The notes beneath the pieces were generated by a model. It ran no database searches, was not told the DNA's origin, and saw nothing but the letters and a program-made list of their open reading frames with translations. From JAJRVH01 sp964505995 (lineage in GTDB: Bacteria > Pseudomonadota > Zetaproteobacteria > Mariprofundales > Mariprofundaceae): a DNA stretch of 20,386 nucleotides. Below, in pieces: positions 1 to 9,248 of the stretch (positions within the stretch are counted from its first letter, which is position 1; every line of letters starts with the position of its first letter). The stretch spans positions 1 to 20,386 of the forward strand of contig CAZDLB010000019.1 of the NCBI GenBank assembly GCA_964505995.1. Direction: 5' to 3'. The translations under genes and the position numbers were made by a program.

Positions 1-49
1 GATGCTGTTCTTCATGGCATCCTCGGCGCATTTCCGCATCTTCGGATAA
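1..49 (+). CDS. 3' end of an unidentified gene (partial)
   Basis: An open frame enters from the left edge and stops at TAA (47-49). The visible C-terminus is about 15 residues and ends in AHFRIFG. Too little is present to assign a family. A strong intrinsic terminator 23 bases downstream supports this being the true end of a transcription unit. The frame is inferred from the terminator context and from the absence of a better reading frame; the other plus-strand frames simply continue into the region upstream of the next gene. Confidence 0.45.
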   Translation, partial: MLFFMASSAHFRIFG

Positions 50-72
50 GCGGAGATTCATCCGATCCAAGG

Positions 73-101
73 GGGCGGCCTTCGGGCCGCCCTTTTTGTT
101 T
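73..101 (+). terminator. Intrinsic terminator with UUCG tetraloop
   Basis: An 8-bp perfect GC stem (73-80 GGGCGGCC with 85-92 GGCCGCCC) closes a TTCG loop (81-84) and runs directly into TTTTTGTTT (93-101). C(UUCG)G is an exceptionally stable tetraloop. It terminates the partial gene at the left edge and insulates the downstream ynfA unit. Confidence 0.92.
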
Positions 102-124
102 GCGGCAAGGCTTTGATATAGACT
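96..124 (+). promoter_or_regulatory. Candidate sigma-70-like promoter for the ynfA unit
   Basis: TTGTTT (96-101) lies 17 bases before TAGACT (119-124); TATAGA (117-122) is an overlapping alternative -10. A start near position 131 would leave a very short leader before the ATG at 143. The -35 overlaps the U-tract of the preceding terminator. This is a by-eye match only. Confidence 0.35.
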
Positions 125-142
125 CGCCAGCAGGGAGGAGGC

Positions 143-475
143 ATGAAGGTCGTCGGAACATTTGCCCTGTTTGCCGTCACGGCGCTGGCCGAGATCATCG
201 GCTGTTATCTTCCTTACCTGTGGCTGAAGCAGGGCTATTCCGCCTGGGTACTGCTGCCCGCTGCCTTCAGCCTTGCCGCCTTCGCCTGGCTTCTGACCCT
301 GCATCCGAATGCCGCCGGTCGCGTCTATGCTGCCTATGGCGGGGTGTATATCGGCATGGCCCTGCTATGGCTGTGGGCCGTGGATTCGATCAGGCCGACG
401 ATGACGGACTGGATCGGTGTCGCCGTCTGCCTGCTGGGTAGCTTCATCATCATCTTCGGACCGCGCCCGGCATGA
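143..475 (+). CDS. ynfA: YnfA/UPF0060 family small membrane protein
   Basis: A 110-residue, strongly hydrophobic inner-membrane protein with four predicted transmembrane helices (about residues 4-24, 30-50, 60-79 and 86-106). Length and features such as the early AEIIGCYLPYLW segment, the central YAAYGGVYI and a C-terminal GSFIIIFGPR match the UPF0060/YnfA family, which is related to small multidrug resistance transporters; the physiological substrate is unsettled. The ATG at 143 is preceded by a strong GGAGGAG Shine-Dalgarno. The stop overlaps the start of the thioesterase gene as ATGA, indicating translational coupling. Family assignment is confident, transport function is not. Confidence 0.93.
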   Translation: MKVVGTFALFAVTALAEIIGCYLPYLWLKQGYSAWVLLPAAFSLAAFAWLLTLHPNAAGRVYAAYGGVYIGMALLWLWAVDSIRPTMTDWIGVAVCLLGSFIIIFGPRPA

Positions 476-936
476 ACCTGATCCTGCGCATGTTCATCGT
501 TTGGCTCGGCTCGCTGTTCCGGCCGAGGCTGCCGCTTGGCCGGCTGCGCAACGAACTGCGGCTGCGCGTGCTGCCCAACGATCTGGATCTGAACATGCAC
601 ATGAACGACGGCCGCTACATCACGCTGTGCGATTTGAGCCGCATCGACGCCTTTCTGCGCACGGGGCTGGCCGGCGTGATGCTCCGCAAGGGCTGGATGC
701 CGGTCATCGCCGAGCATACGATGCGCTACCGCAAATCGCTGAAGCCGTTCCAGCGTTTCACGCTCGTCATGGAGCTGACCCACTGGGACGATCGCGGCTT
801 CTACATGAAGCATACCTTTCTGATCGGCGAGCGCGTGGCTGCCGAAGGCGAATCCGTCGGCATGATCCGAGGCAGACACGGCGTGATCCCGCCCGATGAG
901 GTCATCGAGGCGGTCCGCCAGGCACGCGAGCACTGA
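472..936 (+). CDS. Hot-dog fold thioesterase family protein (4HBT_2/THEM6-like)
   Basis: A 154-residue protein that likely hydrolyses an acyl thioester (acyl-CoA or acyl-ACP); the substrate is unknown. A hydrophobic N-terminus (about residues 3-16) may associate with the membrane. It is followed by the motif DLDLNMHMNDGRY (37-49), typical of the PF13279-type thioesterases where the Asn/Asp/His cluster lies near the active site, and then by beta-rich hot-dog sequence. The start overlaps the ynfA stop by 4 bases. The downstream gmhB-plsC pair suggests an envelope or lipid setting, but this is association only. Confidence 0.85.
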   Translation: MNLILRMFIVWLGSLFRPRLPLGRLRNELRLRVLPNDLDLNMHMNDGRYITLCDLSRIDAFLRTGLAGVMLRKGWMPVIAEHTMRYRKSLKPFQRFTLVMELTHWDDRGFYMKHTFLIGERVAAEGESVGMIRGRHGVIPPDEVIEAVRQAREH

Positions 937-978
937 AGCCGCCTTTTCTTTGTCCCGTTTACCCCTTACCGTTGCGCG

Positions 979-1569
979 ATGACCGCAATGTCCGCGCCCC
1001 AACCGCCCCGGGCCGTGCTGCTCGATCGCGACGGCGTCATCAATTTCGATTCGCCGGACTACATCCTCAGCCCCGACCAGTGGCGTCCGATTCCGGGTTC
1101 GCTTGAAGCCATCGCCCGACTGACCCGGGCCGGCATCCCCGTGGCCATCTGCAGCAACCAGTCGGCGCTCGGCCGTGGCATGGTGGATCAGGCCACGTTC
1201 GATGCGATCCATGCGAAGATGCTGCTGAGCATCGAGGAGGCGGGCGGGCGCATCGCCCATGTCGCCTACTGCCCGCACGGCCCGGATGACGGCTGCAGCT
1301 GCCGCAAGCCTCTGCCCGGCCTGTTGCTGCAGTCGCTGGCCGCGCTTGGCCTGAAGGATCATCCCGAACGGGCGCTGATGATCGGCGACTCGTTTCGCGA
1401 CGTCGAAGCGGCGCACGCGGCCGGCGTGCCGGCCTGGCTGGTGCAGAGCGGCTATGGCGATGCCGCGGCCATTCTGGAAAAATCGCGGCAAATCATGCCC
1501 GCAGTCCGCGCCTTTGCTGACCTGGGCGAAGCCGTGGATGCGCTGCTGGAGATGACCTCATGCTCGTGA
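979..1569 (+). CDS. gmhB: D-glycero-beta-D-manno-heptose 1,7-bisphosphate 7-phosphatase
   Basis: A cytoplasmic HAD-superfamily phosphatase of 196 residues that removes the 7-phosphate of heptose-1,7-bisphosphate during ADP-heptose synthesis for the LPS inner core. Visible motifs: HAD motif I LLDRDGVIN with nucleophile D16 and acid D18; motif II SNQS (59-62); the zinc-binding loop of this subfamily with C98, H100, C106 and C108; a following K110; and the late motif GDS with D137. Length fits the family. No good Shine-Dalgarno precedes the ATG at 979, and an ATG at 988 is an equally possible start. Its 3' end overlaps plsC by 10 bases, a gene order common in gammaproteobacteria (often after glyS, not seen here). 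Confidence 0.93.
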   Translation: MTAMSAPQPPRAVLLDRDGVINFDSPDYILSPDQWRPIPGSLEAIARLTRAGIPVAICSNQSALGRGMVDQATFDAIHAKMLLSIEEAGGRIAHVAYCPHGPDDGCSCRKPLPGLLLQSLAALGLKDHPERALMIGDSFRDVEAAHAAGVPAWLVQSGYGDAAAILEKSRQIMPAVRAFADLGEAVDALLEMTSCS

Positions 1570-2276
1570 TCCGATCCGCCGTCTTCAACCTGCTTTTCAT
1601 GCTGCTGACCGGTGTCTTTTCGCTGCTGGTGATCCTGTTTCGCCCCTTCGGCTTTGCCGCCTCGTGGTTCTGGGCCAGGCTGTGGTCGCGTACGATCTTC
1701 GCGCTGCTGCGCGTCATCTGCGGCATCCGGCTGAACATCGAAGGCAAACAACATCTGCCCGATGAGCCGTGCGTGGTCATGGCCAAGCACCAGTCCGCCG
1801 CCGAGACGGTGGCCATGCCGCTGCTGGTGCCACCCTATGTCTGGATCCTGAAACGCGAACTCTACTACATCCCGCTGTTCGGCTGGGCGCTGGCGCTGAT
1901 GGGCACGATCGCGATCCGCCGCGGCAATCCGCGCGAGGCGATCAAACAGGTCATCCAGCAGGGAACGCATTTTCTCAAGACAGGCCGCTGGGTCGTCATC
2001 TTCCCCGAGGGCACCCGCTCCGCGGTCGGGGAAACCGGCAAGTACCAGCCCGGCGGCGTGGCGCTGGCGCACAAGGCGAAGGTCGGCATCCTGCCGATGG
2101 CGCACAATGCCGGGCGCTGCTGGCCCAAGCGCGGCTTCATCAAGCGGCCGGGCACGATTGACGTGCGCTTCCTGCCCTACCTCGATGCCGCAACGGTGGC
2201 CGGCATGAAGCGCGGCGAGCTGCTGGAAAAACTGGAGCGGGACATCGAGGCCGCCACGCGCGAGCTCGGCGGCTGA
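1560..2276 (+). CDS. plsC: 1-acyl-sn-glycerol-3-phosphate acyltransferase (PlsC family)
   Basis: A 238-residue inner-membrane acyltransferase that acylates lysophosphatidic acid to phosphatidic acid in phospholipid synthesis, or a related lysophospholipid acyltransferase. An N-terminal hydrophobic stretch covers about residues 8-28. The catalytic motif appears as H77-Q-S-A-A-E82, the HX4E variant of the canonical HX4D, which I recall as usual for gmhB-linked homologues; the phosphate-binding motif is PEGTR (149-153). It overlaps gmhB by 10 bases, so the two are probably co-translated. It converges on hppA, with a repeat-rich junction between. Confidence 0.92.
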   Translation: MLVIRSAVFNLLFMLLTGVFSLLVILFRPFGFAASWFWARLWSRTIFALLRVICGIRLNIEGKQHLPDEPCVVMAKHQSAAETVAMPLLVPPYVWILKRELYYIPLFGWALALMGTIAIRRGNPREAIKQVIQQGTHFLKTGRWVVIFPEGTRSAVGETGKYQPGGVALAHKAKVGILPMAHNAGRCWPKRGFIKRPGTIDVRFLPYLDAATVAGMKRGELLEKLERDIEAATRELGG

Positions 2277-2297
2277 TCGCTCGGCCCTTGTCCTGAC

Positions 2298-2344
2298 CAG
2301 CCGGCCTGATCAACCCCCGCTTCAGCCGGCCTGATCAGCCGGCC
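2298..2344. repeat. Short direct repeats and inverted repeat at the plsC/hppA junction
   Basis: The 15-mer CAGCCGGCCTGATCA occurs at 2298-2312 and exactly again at 2323-2337; a third partial copy, CAGCCGGCC, sits at 2336-2344. The second copy with its continuation forms a stem-loop: GCCGGC (2325-2330), loop CTGATCA, GCCGGC (2338-2343). It lies between two convergent stop codons and could help end transcription on both strands, but no U-tract follows on either strand. Confidence 0.6.
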
Positions 2345-2348
2345 CGCA

Positions 2349-4352
<2,004 letters not shown>

Positions 4353-4398
4353 GTCACCTCCATCCTCGACTCCCGATCATGCAACCGGTCACATACAA

Positions 4399-4427
4399 CA
4401 AAAAAGCGGCTGCCAACGCAACCGCTT
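4399..4427 (-). terminator. Intrinsic terminator between ppa and hppA
   Basis: On the minus strand a 10-bp stem (plus-strand 4418-4427 GCAACCGCTT with 4404-4413 AAGCGGCTGC, one G-U wobble) closes a 4-base GTTG loop and runs into a run of T (plus-strand A run 4400-4405). It sits 30 bases after the ppa stop and about 47 bases before the hppA start, so it either fully separates the two genes or sets a partial read-through level for hppA. Confidence 0.85.
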
Positions 4428-4457
4428 CCTTGTTCTCGGGTCTGAGGATGGCGCGGA

Positions 4458-4991
4458 CTATTTCTCCGCCTTGTAGCGCTCGATGGAATCCATGATCTCC
4501 TTTTTCGCCGCATCCGCGCCCTTCCAGCCGATGACCTTGACCCACTTGCCGGGCTCCAGATCCTTGTAATGCTCGAAGAAGTGCTGGATCTGATCGAGCA
4601 GGAAGCGCGGCATGTCCTCGGGCCCCTCGACATGGTCGAACACCGGCTTGATTTCGGATACCGGCACGGCCAGCACCTTGGCATCCACTCCCTTCTCGTC
4701 CTCCATCAGCAGCACGCCGATCGGTCGCACATTGATCACGCAGCCGGTGATCAGCGAGAAGTTGCACACGACCAGCGCATCCACCGGATCGCCGTCCTCG
4801 GACAATGTGTTCGGCACGAAGCCGTAGTTGGCCGGATAATGCATCGCCGTATGCATGAAGCGATCGACGAAGAAGGCGCGCGATTCCTTGTCCAGCTCGT
4901 ATTTGACCGGATCGGCATGCGCCGGCACCTCGATGATGACATTGATGTCTTCCGGCGGATTGTTTCCGGGCGGAATCTTGTTGATATCCAT
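4458..4991 (-). CDS. ppa: Soluble (family I) inorganic pyrophosphatase
   Basis: A 177-residue cytoplasmic enzyme that hydrolyses PPi to two phosphates, pulling biosynthetic reactions forward. Length matches the bacterial hexameric family I enzyme (E. coli about 176). The signature EDGDPVD (65-71) carries the metal-binding Asp residues D66, D68 and D71; YELDKESRAFFVDR and the HYPANYGFVP segment form the rest of the active site. The ATG at 4991 has a GAGGAG Shine-Dalgarno 5-6 bases upstream. The frame stays open far upstream, but similarity begins at MDINKIPPGN, so the short start is chosen. A candidate promoter lies just upstream and a terminator just downstream, so it may be monocistronic. 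Confidence 0.96.
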   Translation of the reverse strand: MDINKIPPGNNPPEDINVIIEVPAHADPVKYELDKESRAFFVDRFMHTAMHYPANYGFVPNTLSEDGDPVDALVVCNFSLITGCVINVRPIGVLLMEDEKGVDAKVLAVPVSEIKPVFDHVEGPEDMPRFLLDQIQHFFEHYKDLEPGKWVKVIGWKGADAAKKEIMDSIERYKAEK

Positions 4992-5026
4992 GATGGCTCC
5001 TCGGGCTTGTAATTGAACTGGGCGCC

Positions 5027-5054
5027 ATTGTAGGCAAGCGGGTCGGGCGCACAA
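5027..5054 (-). promoter_or_regulatory. Candidate sigma-70-like promoter for ppa
   Basis: On the minus strand TTGTGC (plus 5049-5054) is followed after 16 bases by TACAAT (plus 5027-5032), a 5/6 match to the -10 consensus. Transcription would start near 5020, about 29 bases before the ppa ATG, leaving room for the GAGGAG ribosome site. Confidence 0.5.
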
Positions 5055-5066
5055 GCGCCGCAGCCG

Positions 5067-5075
5067 TGCTAGACT
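5067..5075 (+). promoter_or_regulatory. Candidate extended -10 promoter giving a leaderless mRNA
   Basis: TGCTAGACT (5067-5075) fits an extended -10 (TGnTAnnnT). Six to seven bases downstream is the ATG at 5082, which would be at or next to the transcription start. No Shine-Dalgarno precedes this ATG, which agrees with leaderless translation. No clear -35 was found. Confidence 0.4.
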
Positions 5076-5081
5076 GCGCCG

Positions 5082-5552
5082 ATGATCATCGTCCGCATCG
5101 GCGAGCAGCGCCTGTATCATCGCCGGCCCTCCGGCGTCTGGCGTGTGTATCCGGTTTCCACGGCTGCGAATGGCGCAGGCAACCTGCGCGACAGCCTGCA
5201 GACGCCGCTGGGCCGGCATCGCATCCATCGCAAGATCGGAGAGGGCCTGCCGCCGCTGACCGTCTTTCGCGCCCGCAGACCCGTCGGCGTCTATTCGCAA
5301 GCGCTGGCCGATGCGCTGCCGGAGCATGACTGGATTCTGACGCGCATCCTGTGGCTGGAGGGCTGCGAGACCGGCTTCAACCGGCGCGGGCCGGTCGATA
5401 CCCGCCGGCGCTATATCTATATCCACGGAACACCCGACGAGGAGCTGCTCGGCACACCCGTCTCGCACGGCTGCATCCGCATGGCCAATGCCGATATCCT
5501 CGAGCTTTTCGAGCATGTCCGCGAAGGCGAGCCGGTACTGATTCGACCCTGA
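5082..5552 (+). CDS. L,D-transpeptidase (YkuD-fold) family protein
   Basis: A 156-residue YkuD-domain protein. The family forms 3-3 peptidoglycan cross-links or attaches proteins to peptidoglycan through an acyl-enzyme on Cys. The catalytic block is intact: H115 in YIYIHGT, then SHGCIRM with H129, G130, C131 and R133. No signal peptide, LysM domain or membrane segment is visible (it starts MIIVRIGEQRLYHR), so how it would reach the periplasm is unclear; such short leaderless members are known among gammaproteobacteria but their role is poorly defined. It is divergent from ppa with 90 bases between them. Domain assignment is firm, function is inferred from the family. Confidence 0.9.
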   Translation: MIIVRIGEQRLYHRRPSGVWRVYPVSTAANGAGNLRDSLQTPLGRHRIHRKIGEGLPPLTVFRARRPVGVYSQALADALPEHDWILTRILWLEGCETGFNRRGPVDTRRRYIYIHGTPDEELLGTPVSHGCIRMANADILELFEHVREGEPVLIRP

Positions 5553-5580
5553 TCCGCCCCGCCATGTCCCGGATGTGAAG

Positions 5581-5609
5581 TTGCCGCAACGGGAGCGAAA
5601 CGCTATGCT
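5581..5609 (+). promoter_or_regulatory. Candidate sigma-70-like promoter for pycAB
   Basis: TTGCCG (5581-5586, 4/6) lies exactly 17 bases before TATGCT (5604-5609, 4/6). The predicted start near 5616 leaves a leader of about 25 bases containing the AGGAG ribosome site of pycA. The spacing and position are favourable; by-eye prediction only. Confidence 0.45.
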
Positions 5610-5641
5610 GCACGCCCGCCAGAACGGCCAGGAGCGAGTTC

Positions 5642-7060
<1,419 letters not shown>

Positions 7061-7096
7061 TTGGATGCCGAGACCGAACCGCGAAAGGAAAGGGAT

Positions 7097-8941
7097 ATGA
7101 CAAAGAAGAAACTGGCAATCACCGAACTGGCCCTGCGCGACGGACATCAGTCGCTGCTGGCCACGCGCATGCGTCTGGATGACATGCTGCCGATCTGCGA
7201 CAAGCTCGATGCGATCGGCTACTGGTCCATCGAGGCCTGGGGCGGTGCCACGTTCGATACCTGCCTGCGCTATCTGAAGGAAGGGCCGTGGGTGCGGCTG
7301 CGCGAACTGAACAAGGCCCTGCCGAACACGCCGATCCAGATGCTGCTGCGCGGCCAGAACCTGCTGGGCTACCGCCATTATGCCGATGATGTCGTGCGCA
7401 AGTTCGTGGACATGGCCGCGGCCAATGGCGTGGATGTCTTCCGCGTCTTCGACGCGATGAACGACCTGCGCAACGTGCGCACCGCGATCCATCAGGTCAA
7501 GGCCAACGACAAGCATGCCGAGGGCGCGATCTGCTACACTGTCAGCCCGGTGCACACGCTGGAGCATTTCGTCGATCTGGCGAAACAGTTCGAGGACATG
7601 GGCTGCGACACCGTGGCCATCAAGGACATGGCCGGCCTGCTGACGCCGAAGGCCACGCGCGAGCTGGTCACGGCACTGAAACAGGCCATTTCCGTGCCGC
7701 TGCACCTGCATTCGCATGCGACCGCGGGTGTGGCCGAGATGGTGCAATGGGAAGCCGTGCATGCCGGCTGCGACATCATCGATACCGCCATCAGCCCGCT
7801 GGCCGGCGGCACCAGCCACCCGGCGACCGAGGCCATGGTCGCCGCCTTCGCCGGCACCGAATACGACACCGGCCTGAATCTCGAGGCGCTGCAGGAGATC
7901 GCGGCCTATTTCCGCAAGGTGCGCAAGAAATACGCCCGCTTCGAATCCGATGCGACGGTCATGGACACGCGCGTCTTCGTCAACCAGATCCCCGGCGGCA
8001 TGATTTCCAATCTGGCCAACCAGCTGCGCGATCAGGGCGCGCTGGACAAGATGGACGAGGTGCTCGACGAGATTCCGCGCGTGCGCAAGGACTTTGGCTA
8101 TCCGCCGCTGGTCACGCCGACGAGCCAGATCGTCGGCACGCAGGCCGTGCTCAATGTCGTCTCCGGCAAGAAATACAAGGTCATCACGAACGAAACCAAA
8201 GCCTATCTGAAGGGCATGTACGGCCGGCCGCTGGGCGAGGTCAACGAGGAGGTTCGCAAGCTGGCGCTGGGCGACGAGGAGCCGACGGATGTGCGCCCGG
8301 CCGATCTGCTGGAGCCGGAACTGGACGCGCTGACCCGCGAGATCGGCGACAAGGCGAAGTCGGTCGAGGACGTGCTCTCCTACGCGATGTTCCCGACGAT
8401 CGCGCTGGAATACTTCGAGGAGCGCGAATCCGGCCAGCTCAGGCCCGAGCCGCTCGAGGCTCCGGAGGAGGCCGGCGCCGAACCGGCCGTCGTGGCCCCG
8501 GCACTGGCGCCGACGGAGTTCAACATCACGATCCATGGCGAGGAATACCATATCAAGATCGAGGGCTCCGGCCACAAGAGCGAGGATGTGCGGCCGTTCT
8601 ACGTCAAGGTGGACAATGTGCTTGAGGAGGTCATGGTCGAGACGCTGACCGAGATCGTGCCGACGGCCGACGGCAGCATCGACAGCAGGAAGGCATCCAA
8701 GGGCTCCAGGCGTCCGAAGGCCACCAGCGACTCGGATGTCACGACGCCGATGCCCGGCCGCATCGTTTCCATTGTCGTGGCTGAGGGCGATCAGGTCGAG
8801 GCCGGCCAGACGGTGCTGACGGTCGAGGCGATGAAGATGGAGAATCCGGTGCATGCGCCGGTCTCCGGCACCGTCAAGGCCATCCATGTCGTCGAGGGCG
8901 ACAACGTCAACCCCGATGAATGCCTGATGGAGATCGGCTGA
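7097..8941 (+). CDS. pycB: Pyruvate carboxylase subunit B (OadA-like carboxyltransferase with biotin domain)
   Basis: A 614-residue protein that transfers CO2 from carboxybiotin to pyruvate, giving oxaloacetate for anaplerosis. The HMGL-like carboxyltransferase domain spans about 1-280, with LALRDGHQS (11-19), the catalytic K176 in AIKDMAG and metal ligands H205 and H207 in HLHSH. The PYC/OADA conserved domain follows (about 290-470), then a Pro/Ala/Glu-rich linker and a biotinyl domain with VEAMKMENP; biotinylated lysine K580 is 34 residues from the end. The ATG at 7097 follows AAAGGAAAGGG; an upstream in-frame TTG at 7061 would add 12 unlikely residues. No OadB or OadG pump genes are adjacent, which favours pyruvate carboxylase over a sodium-pumping oxaloacetate decarboxylase, although databases often use the latter name. 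Confidence 0.93.
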   Translation: MTKKKLAITELALRDGHQSLLATRMRLDDMLPICDKLDAIGYWSIEAWGGATFDTCLRYLKEGPWVRLRELNKALPNTPIQMLLRGQNLLGYRHYADDVVRKFVDMAAANGVDVFRVFDAMNDLRNVRTAIHQVKANDKHAEGAICYTVSPVHTLEHFVDLAKQFEDMGCDTVAIKDMAGLLTPKATRELVTALKQAISVPLHLHSHATAGVAEMVQWEAVHAGCDIIDTAISPLAGGTSHPATEAMVAAFAGTEYDTGLNLEALQEIAAYFRKVRKKYARFESDATVMDTRVFVNQIPGGMISNLANQLRDQGALDKMDEVLDEIPRVRKDFGYPPLVTPTSQIVGTQAVLNVVSGKKYKVITNETKAYLKGMYGRPLGEVNEEVRKLALGDEEPTDVRPADLLEPELDALTREIGDKAKSVEDVLSYAMFPTIALEYFEERESGQLRPEPLEAPEEAGAEPAVVAPALAPTEFNITIHGEEYHIKIEGSGHKSEDVRPFYVKVDNVLEEVMVETLTEIVPTADGSIDSRKASKGSRRPKATSDSDVTTPMPGRIVSIVVAEGDQVEAGQTVLTVEAMKMENPVHAPVSGTVKAIHVVEGDNVNPDECLMEIG

Positions 8942-8972
8942 GTTCCCGATTGCGGCGGCTTCCCGCCCCTGG

Positions 8973-8989
8973 GGCCTGAGGCCGTTTTT
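8973..8989 (+). terminator. Possible weak intrinsic terminator after pycB
   Basis: GGCC-TGA-GGCC (8973-8983) followed by GTTTTT (8984-8989), 31 bases after the pycB stop. A second small hairpin (GGCGG-CTTC-CCGCC) lies just upstream. The 4-bp stem is short, so efficiency is uncertain. Confidence 0.4.
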
Positions 8990-8993
8990 CCTT

Positions 8994-9048
8994 TGCCATC
9001 CGGGGCTTCTGGCATGAAACTGGCTTGTAATCTCTGACGGTTCCTTTT
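8994..9048. repeat. 55-bp sequence repeated across the gap, left copy
   Basis: This 55-base stretch ends exactly at the first N and is identical to 9149-9203, which begins right after the last N. Within it TGCCA and TGGCA flank CCGGGGCTTC as a small inverted repeat. The equality in length and the abutting position suggest an assembly overlap rather than a biological duplication. Confidence 0.85.
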
Positions 9049-9148
9049 NNNNNNNNNNNNNNNNNNNNNNNNNNNNNNNNNNNNNNNNNNNNNNNNNNNN
9101 NNNNNNNNNNNNNNNNNNNNNNNNNNNNNNNNNNNNNNNNNNNNNNNN
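9049..9148. other. Assembly gap of 100 N
   Basis: Exactly 100 undetermined bases, the usual placeholder for a scaffold gap of unknown size. The gap lies between the end of pycB and the first hybrid kinase. The whole non-coding stretch 8942-9248 otherwise holds the weak terminator, the flanking 55-bp copies, a 21-bp tandem repeat and the kinase promoter. Confidence 0.98.
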
Positions 9149-9203
9149 TGCCATCCGGGGCTTCTGGCATGAAACTGGCTTGTAATCTCTGACGGTTCCT
9201 TTT
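9149..9203. repeat. 55-bp sequence repeated across the gap, right copy
   Basis: Identical base for base to 8994-9048, starting at the first base after the N run. Its last 21 bases are the first unit of the tandem repeat that continues to 9224. Confidence 0.85.
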
Positions 9204-9224
9204 TAATCTCTGACGGTTCCTTTT
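9183..9224. repeat. Two perfect tandem copies of a 21-bp unit
   Basis: Copies at 9183-9203 and 9204-9224, each beginning TAATCTCTGACGG and ending in CCTTTT, are identical over all 21 bases. A further copy ends the left contig (9028-9048). The array ends directly at the -10-like TATATT of the hybrid kinase gene, so it occupies the expected -35 and upstream regulatory zone. Twenty-one bases is close to two turns of the helix, as expected for stacked operator sites, but no binding protein is implied by sequence alone. Confidence 0.85.
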
Positions 9225-9229
9225 ATATT
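9224..9229 (+). promoter_or_regulatory. Candidate -10 box for the first hybrid kinase gene
   Basis: TATATT (9224-9229) matches the -10 consensus at 5 of 6 positions and would place the start near 9236, 13 bases before the ATG at 9249. No good -35 exists 16-18 bases upstream, where the 21-bp repeat lies, so an activator acting through the repeat is possible. Confidence 0.4.
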
Positions 9230-9248
9230 GGAATCAGCGAGGAGTCTC

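Noticed and set aside
334..1491. Minus-strand open frame of 385 codons opposite the thioesterase and gmhB
   Set aside because: Both plus-strand genes have intact family motifs; the antisense frame has none.
4992..5516. Upstream extension of the ppa frame to 352 codons
   Set aside because: It would run antisense through the L,D-transpeptidase gene; family length and the GAGGAG site fix the start at 4991.
7061..8941. Sodium-pumping oxaloacetate decarboxylase operon
   Set aside because: No beta (membrane) or gamma subunit is nearby and a biotin carboxylase subunit is immediately upstream.
9195..9229. CTGACG in the 21-bp unit as a -35 element for the kinase promoter
   Set aside because: Its spacing to TATATT is 8 bases from the nearer copy and 29 from the farther one, neither compatible with a sigma-70 promoter.
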